A stretch of DNA of 50,507 nt, from NCBI RefSeq assembly GCF_963678635.1, contig NW_026971574.1:1-50507 (forward strand), read 5' to 3'. The notes beneath the pieces are model-generated. The model was not told the DNA's origin. It did not search any database and saw nothing but the letters and a program-made list of their open reading frames with translations. This document shows, piece by piece, positions 47,660 through 50,507 of this stretch (position 1 is its first letter; each line of letters starts with the position of its first letter). The translations under genes and the position numbers were made by a program. The DNA comes from Symsagittifera roscoffensis. Its lineage: Eukaryota; Xenacoelomorpha; Acoela; Convolutidae.

Positions 47660-50507
47660 ATGAAATATTAGTAGTCGATAATGAAAATTAATATTTCCTT
47701 TGCATCAAAAAATCCGAATTAAGACCCTTAACTCGGAAATTCGCGATCGATGGAGGGTACAATCCGACCGCGCCAGTCGTGCCCCCCACCTCTTATGTTT
47801 TAATGAAATAGTACCCAAACGATACTAGAATTGCTTCAACGATACCCGATAGTCGTTGTGTATTTATGCCTGATGCCACTGTTGAAAGTGGGTTACGTCG
47901 GTCAGCTTTCCACTCTGACCTCCGGTCACCCGCAAAATCACCATCAACCTGCTTAAATACTCAAATTACACTCAAGGGAGGGTACCTAACCCGCAACCAA
48001 CACCCACAATCTTTCTATCAGAAATGTTACAAATCAATCTCAAACAACAACAATTAGAAGGTCACATCGCATCTCGTCCTGAAATAACAAAAAAACTGTC
48101 ACTTTATGTTTTTTTACTGTTTTTAGTCTTTTTTGGACTTTTTACTGTTTTTTGTATTTTTGTTTTCAAACAAATTTGTTTTTGGCTTTTTCTTGGTTGT
48201 ACACTATTTTTGATTGGTTTTACCCTATCTCTTTAATCGTTTTTGGTCCCGGGACCTTAAGACAAGCGGGCTCATGACTCCCCACCTAACCCTCCGGCCC
48301 CAGGAATTTTCGGTCTTAATTAAGTTAAAAAGCTATATAGTACTAGGCGGAGGGTGGGCGCCTTCCCACTAGTACAACAAAGGTTATCATGGCCTCTAAC
48401 TTGGGCATACGCCCGGGGCGGAGGGTTCATAACTGAAACTTTTGCTGATCATTATGGTCTTATGCCTTTATCAGGCCCACCCATTAGCGCCATAAAAACG
48501 TCTATGTAACGTTCGACCAAATACTACATAGTGACGAAGCATAGAAAAAACACCTATTGACGACTGGCCGGCATCAGTTACCTAAACATCATCCGTTTTT
48601 TTACTGTCTAGACCTAGCGAGTTGATTTTCTGGTCAGTTTAGGGCTAAAAAAATTACCATTTTTAGGCCATCAGTCAAACGACTTTTGATCAGTTTTCGT
48701 TACATGCGAAAATAACCACATACCTGGGTCTCGGATTCCCCGACTATGTGATTGCTATGAAAAAGATGGCTAAATTTTTGAATTTTATTAAGTTTTTGGT
48801 GACAGTTCTATATTAAATCCATTGGAGATGGATTGACCCTGTTCTCTTTCTAGCTACTCTTATTCTAAAATATCAAATAATACCGGTGTTAATTCAAATT
48901 TTTATGGCATCAGAGTAGCTAAAAAATAAGTGCTTTATAGCCCTTCACCGTATACTGTCTCTAAGGGGCCGAGCCTCCGCTTCCGCGATTTCCTCGTAAA
49001 ATCGTCGTTATCACTCCCAATTTGTTGCACGGGAGGGTACTGCTCTCTAATCCTTCCCTACTGAAGCTTCCCTTCTCGCAAATTCCTTCCGCTGAGTGTC
49101 TTATCGTACGTAATCGTCACTATAAGATGCTTCGTTTTTATGTCATTATCGTCCGACTATCTTTCACTATTTTCGCTGTTGTTCTGATATTGAATTTTAA
49201 TATATACACTCCTTTGCACCAAAATACCCGAATTGAGACCCTTAACTCGGAAATTCGCGATCGATGGAGGGTACAATCAGACCGCGCCAATCGTGCCCCC
49301 CCCCACCTCTTTTATTTTAATGAAATAGTACCCGAACGATAATAAAATTGCTTCAACGGTACCCAACAGTCGTTGTGAATCTTGTCCCTGTTGAGTGTGG
49401 ATTACGTCAGTCAGCTTGCCACTCTAACATCCGGTCACCGGCAAAATCACCATTAACGTGCTTAAACACTCAAATTACACTCAAGGACCTAATCCGCCAC
49501 TAAAACACACAATCTTTCTATCAGTAATGATATAAATCAACCTGAAACAACAACAAATAGGAAGGTCAGATCGCATCTCGTCCGGAAAAAACACTATACA
49601 CTGTTTTTGTTTGGTTTTACGCTTACTCTTTGATCGTTTTTGGTCCCGGGACCTTGGGACAAGCGGGCTCATGACTTCCATCTAACCCTCTCGCCCCAGG
49701 AATTTTCGGTCTTATCTAAGTTCAAAAGATATATAGTACTAGGTGGAGGGTCGGCACCTTCCCCTTAGTACAGCAAATGTCATCATGGCCTCTAACTCGG
49801 ACATACGCCCGGAGTGGAGGGTTCGTCGCTGAAACGTTTGCTGATCATCTTGGTCTTATGCATTTAACAGGCCTCGGATTCCCAGACTATGTGATCGATA
49901 TTAAAAATAGGGCTCGATTGTCCTATTTTATTATGTTTTTGGTGACAGTTCTATGTTAAATGGAGATGGATTGACCCTTTCCTCTTTCTAGGTACTCATA
50001 TTCTAAAATAACAAATGATACCGGTGTTAGTTCAAATTTTTATGGAATCAGAGTAGCTAAAATGTAAGTTCTTTATAGTCCTTCACCGTATACTGTCTCT
50101 GGGGGGCCGAGCCTCCGTTTCCGCGATTTCCTGGTAATAACGTCGTTATAACTCCCAGTTTGTGACATGGGAGGTTTTTGCTATCTACTCCTTCCCCAAT
50201 TAAACCTCCCTTCTCGCTAATTCCTTCCGCTAAGTGAATTATCGTACGTTATCGTTAAAATAAGATGCTTCGTTTTTTATATCGTTATCGTCCGATTATC
50301 TTTCACTATTTTCGCTGTTGTTCTGATAATGAATATTACTATACCCTCCATTGCACCAAAATACCCGAATTAAGGCCCTTAACTCGGAAATTCGCGATCG
50401 ATGAAGGGTTTATCGGACCGCGCCAATCGTCCCTCCTTCTCTTATGTTTTAATGGAATAGTACCCAAATGACACTAAAATTGTTTCAACGATACCTAACA
50501 GTCGTTG
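47660..50507 (+). repeat. Direct tandem copies of right-arm sequence, 1.5 and 1.1 kb
   Basis: The block AACTCGGAAATTCGCGATCG occurs at 47730, 49243 and 50380. The GGGCCGAGCCTCCG block occurs at 48966 and 50104. Periods are about 1,510 and 1,138 bp. The second unit lacks about 265 bp present in the first (48487-48745 has no counterpart after 49872) and part of the T-rich stretch. The third unit runs off the window. Only the first unit has a partner in the left arm. GGAGGGT is kept at 47752, 47977, 48349, 48420, 49032, 49266, 49745 and 49816. Confidence 0.88.

Larger units (their letters stand above)
46066..48985 (-). repeat. Right arm of large imperfect inverted repeat
   Basis: Reverse complement of 32410-34775 (see left arm for anchors). 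The arm is about 2.9 kb, longer than the left arm mainly because of extra motif-cluster sequence at 46290-46900. It contains no long reading frame. A T-rich low-complexity stretch (48080-48235, repeated TTTTTACTGTTTTT and TTTTTTGGACTTTTT) corresponds to the A-rich stretch of the left arm. The distance between arms is about 11.3 kb and encloses U5, element A copy 4 and element B. Confidence 0.85.

Noticed and set aside
48024-48236. 70-codon hydrophobic frame resembling a membrane protein
   Set aside because: It is a T-rich low-complexity stretch inside the right arm. The left-arm counterpart is A-rich with no frame.
32410-48985. DIRS-type element (Ty3-like RT with inverted terminal repeats)
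   Set aside because: Element B shows integrase-type zinc-binding peptides and no tyrosine recombinase. The arms also extend beyond the element with unrelated sequence between.
46066-48985. Right arm as the 5' LTR of element B
   Set aside because: The position fits, but the partner at the other side is inverted and not direct. No TG...CA ends or primer binding site were found next to gag, and truncation removes the expected 3' LTR.

Overview
The window is AT-rich, repeat-dominated eukaryotic DNA, most likely from an invertebrate animal. It has no operons, Shine-Dalgarno sites or long host reading frames. It does have a huge trinucleotide microsatellite, CATA-type simple repeats, decayed LTR retroelements of two different lineages, and nested tandem segmental duplications. 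I cannot name the species. No intact protein-coding gene is visible. The best host-gene candidate is a single signal-peptide-like first exon near 31.5 kb.

Layout. 1-4896: almost perfect (TGA)n, open at the window edge. 4964-7640 (+): broken pol of an LTR element ('element A', Ty3-like), with pieces of reverse transcriptase, RNase H, linker and integrase C-terminal half. 7655-10285: further integrase/3'-end copies made by tandem duplication and recombination. 10286-11070: LTR/leader-like sequence and a gag-start-like ATG. 11.1-15.1 kb: a ladder of roughly 1-1.5 kb direct repeats. 14.25-28.0 kb: three 4.4-4.7 kb direct repeats, with partial fourth and fifth copies at 28.3-29.9 and 34.84-36.4 kb. 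30.3-30.8 and 31.6-32.0 kb: CATA-type simple repeats either side of a promoter plus first-exon candidate. 32.41-34.78 kb and 46.07-48.99 kb: arms of a large imperfect inverted repeat, with more direct copies of the right arm to the window end. Between the arms lie another copy of element A sequence (36.4-38.56 kb) and, on the minus strand, a second Ty3/gypsy-type element ('element B', 38.56-45.85 kb). Element B keeps gag, double zinc knuckle, protease, RT and RNase H in order. It is broken by frameshifts and stops and truncated in the integrase N-terminal region.

How the parts relate. Nearly everything from 4.9 to 38.6 kb derives from one plus-strand retroelement family, amplified by unequal crossing-over after it decayed. 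Element B and the inverted-repeat arms are richer in GC and look like a separate, later layer. The arms carry many copies of a GGAGGGT motif. They also carry a 61-nt coding-like module that occurs three times without a gap, each time directly followed by GTGAGTGTAT, an ideal 5' splice site. The arms, the motif and the module are the most unusual structures here and are not explained by the two retroelements.
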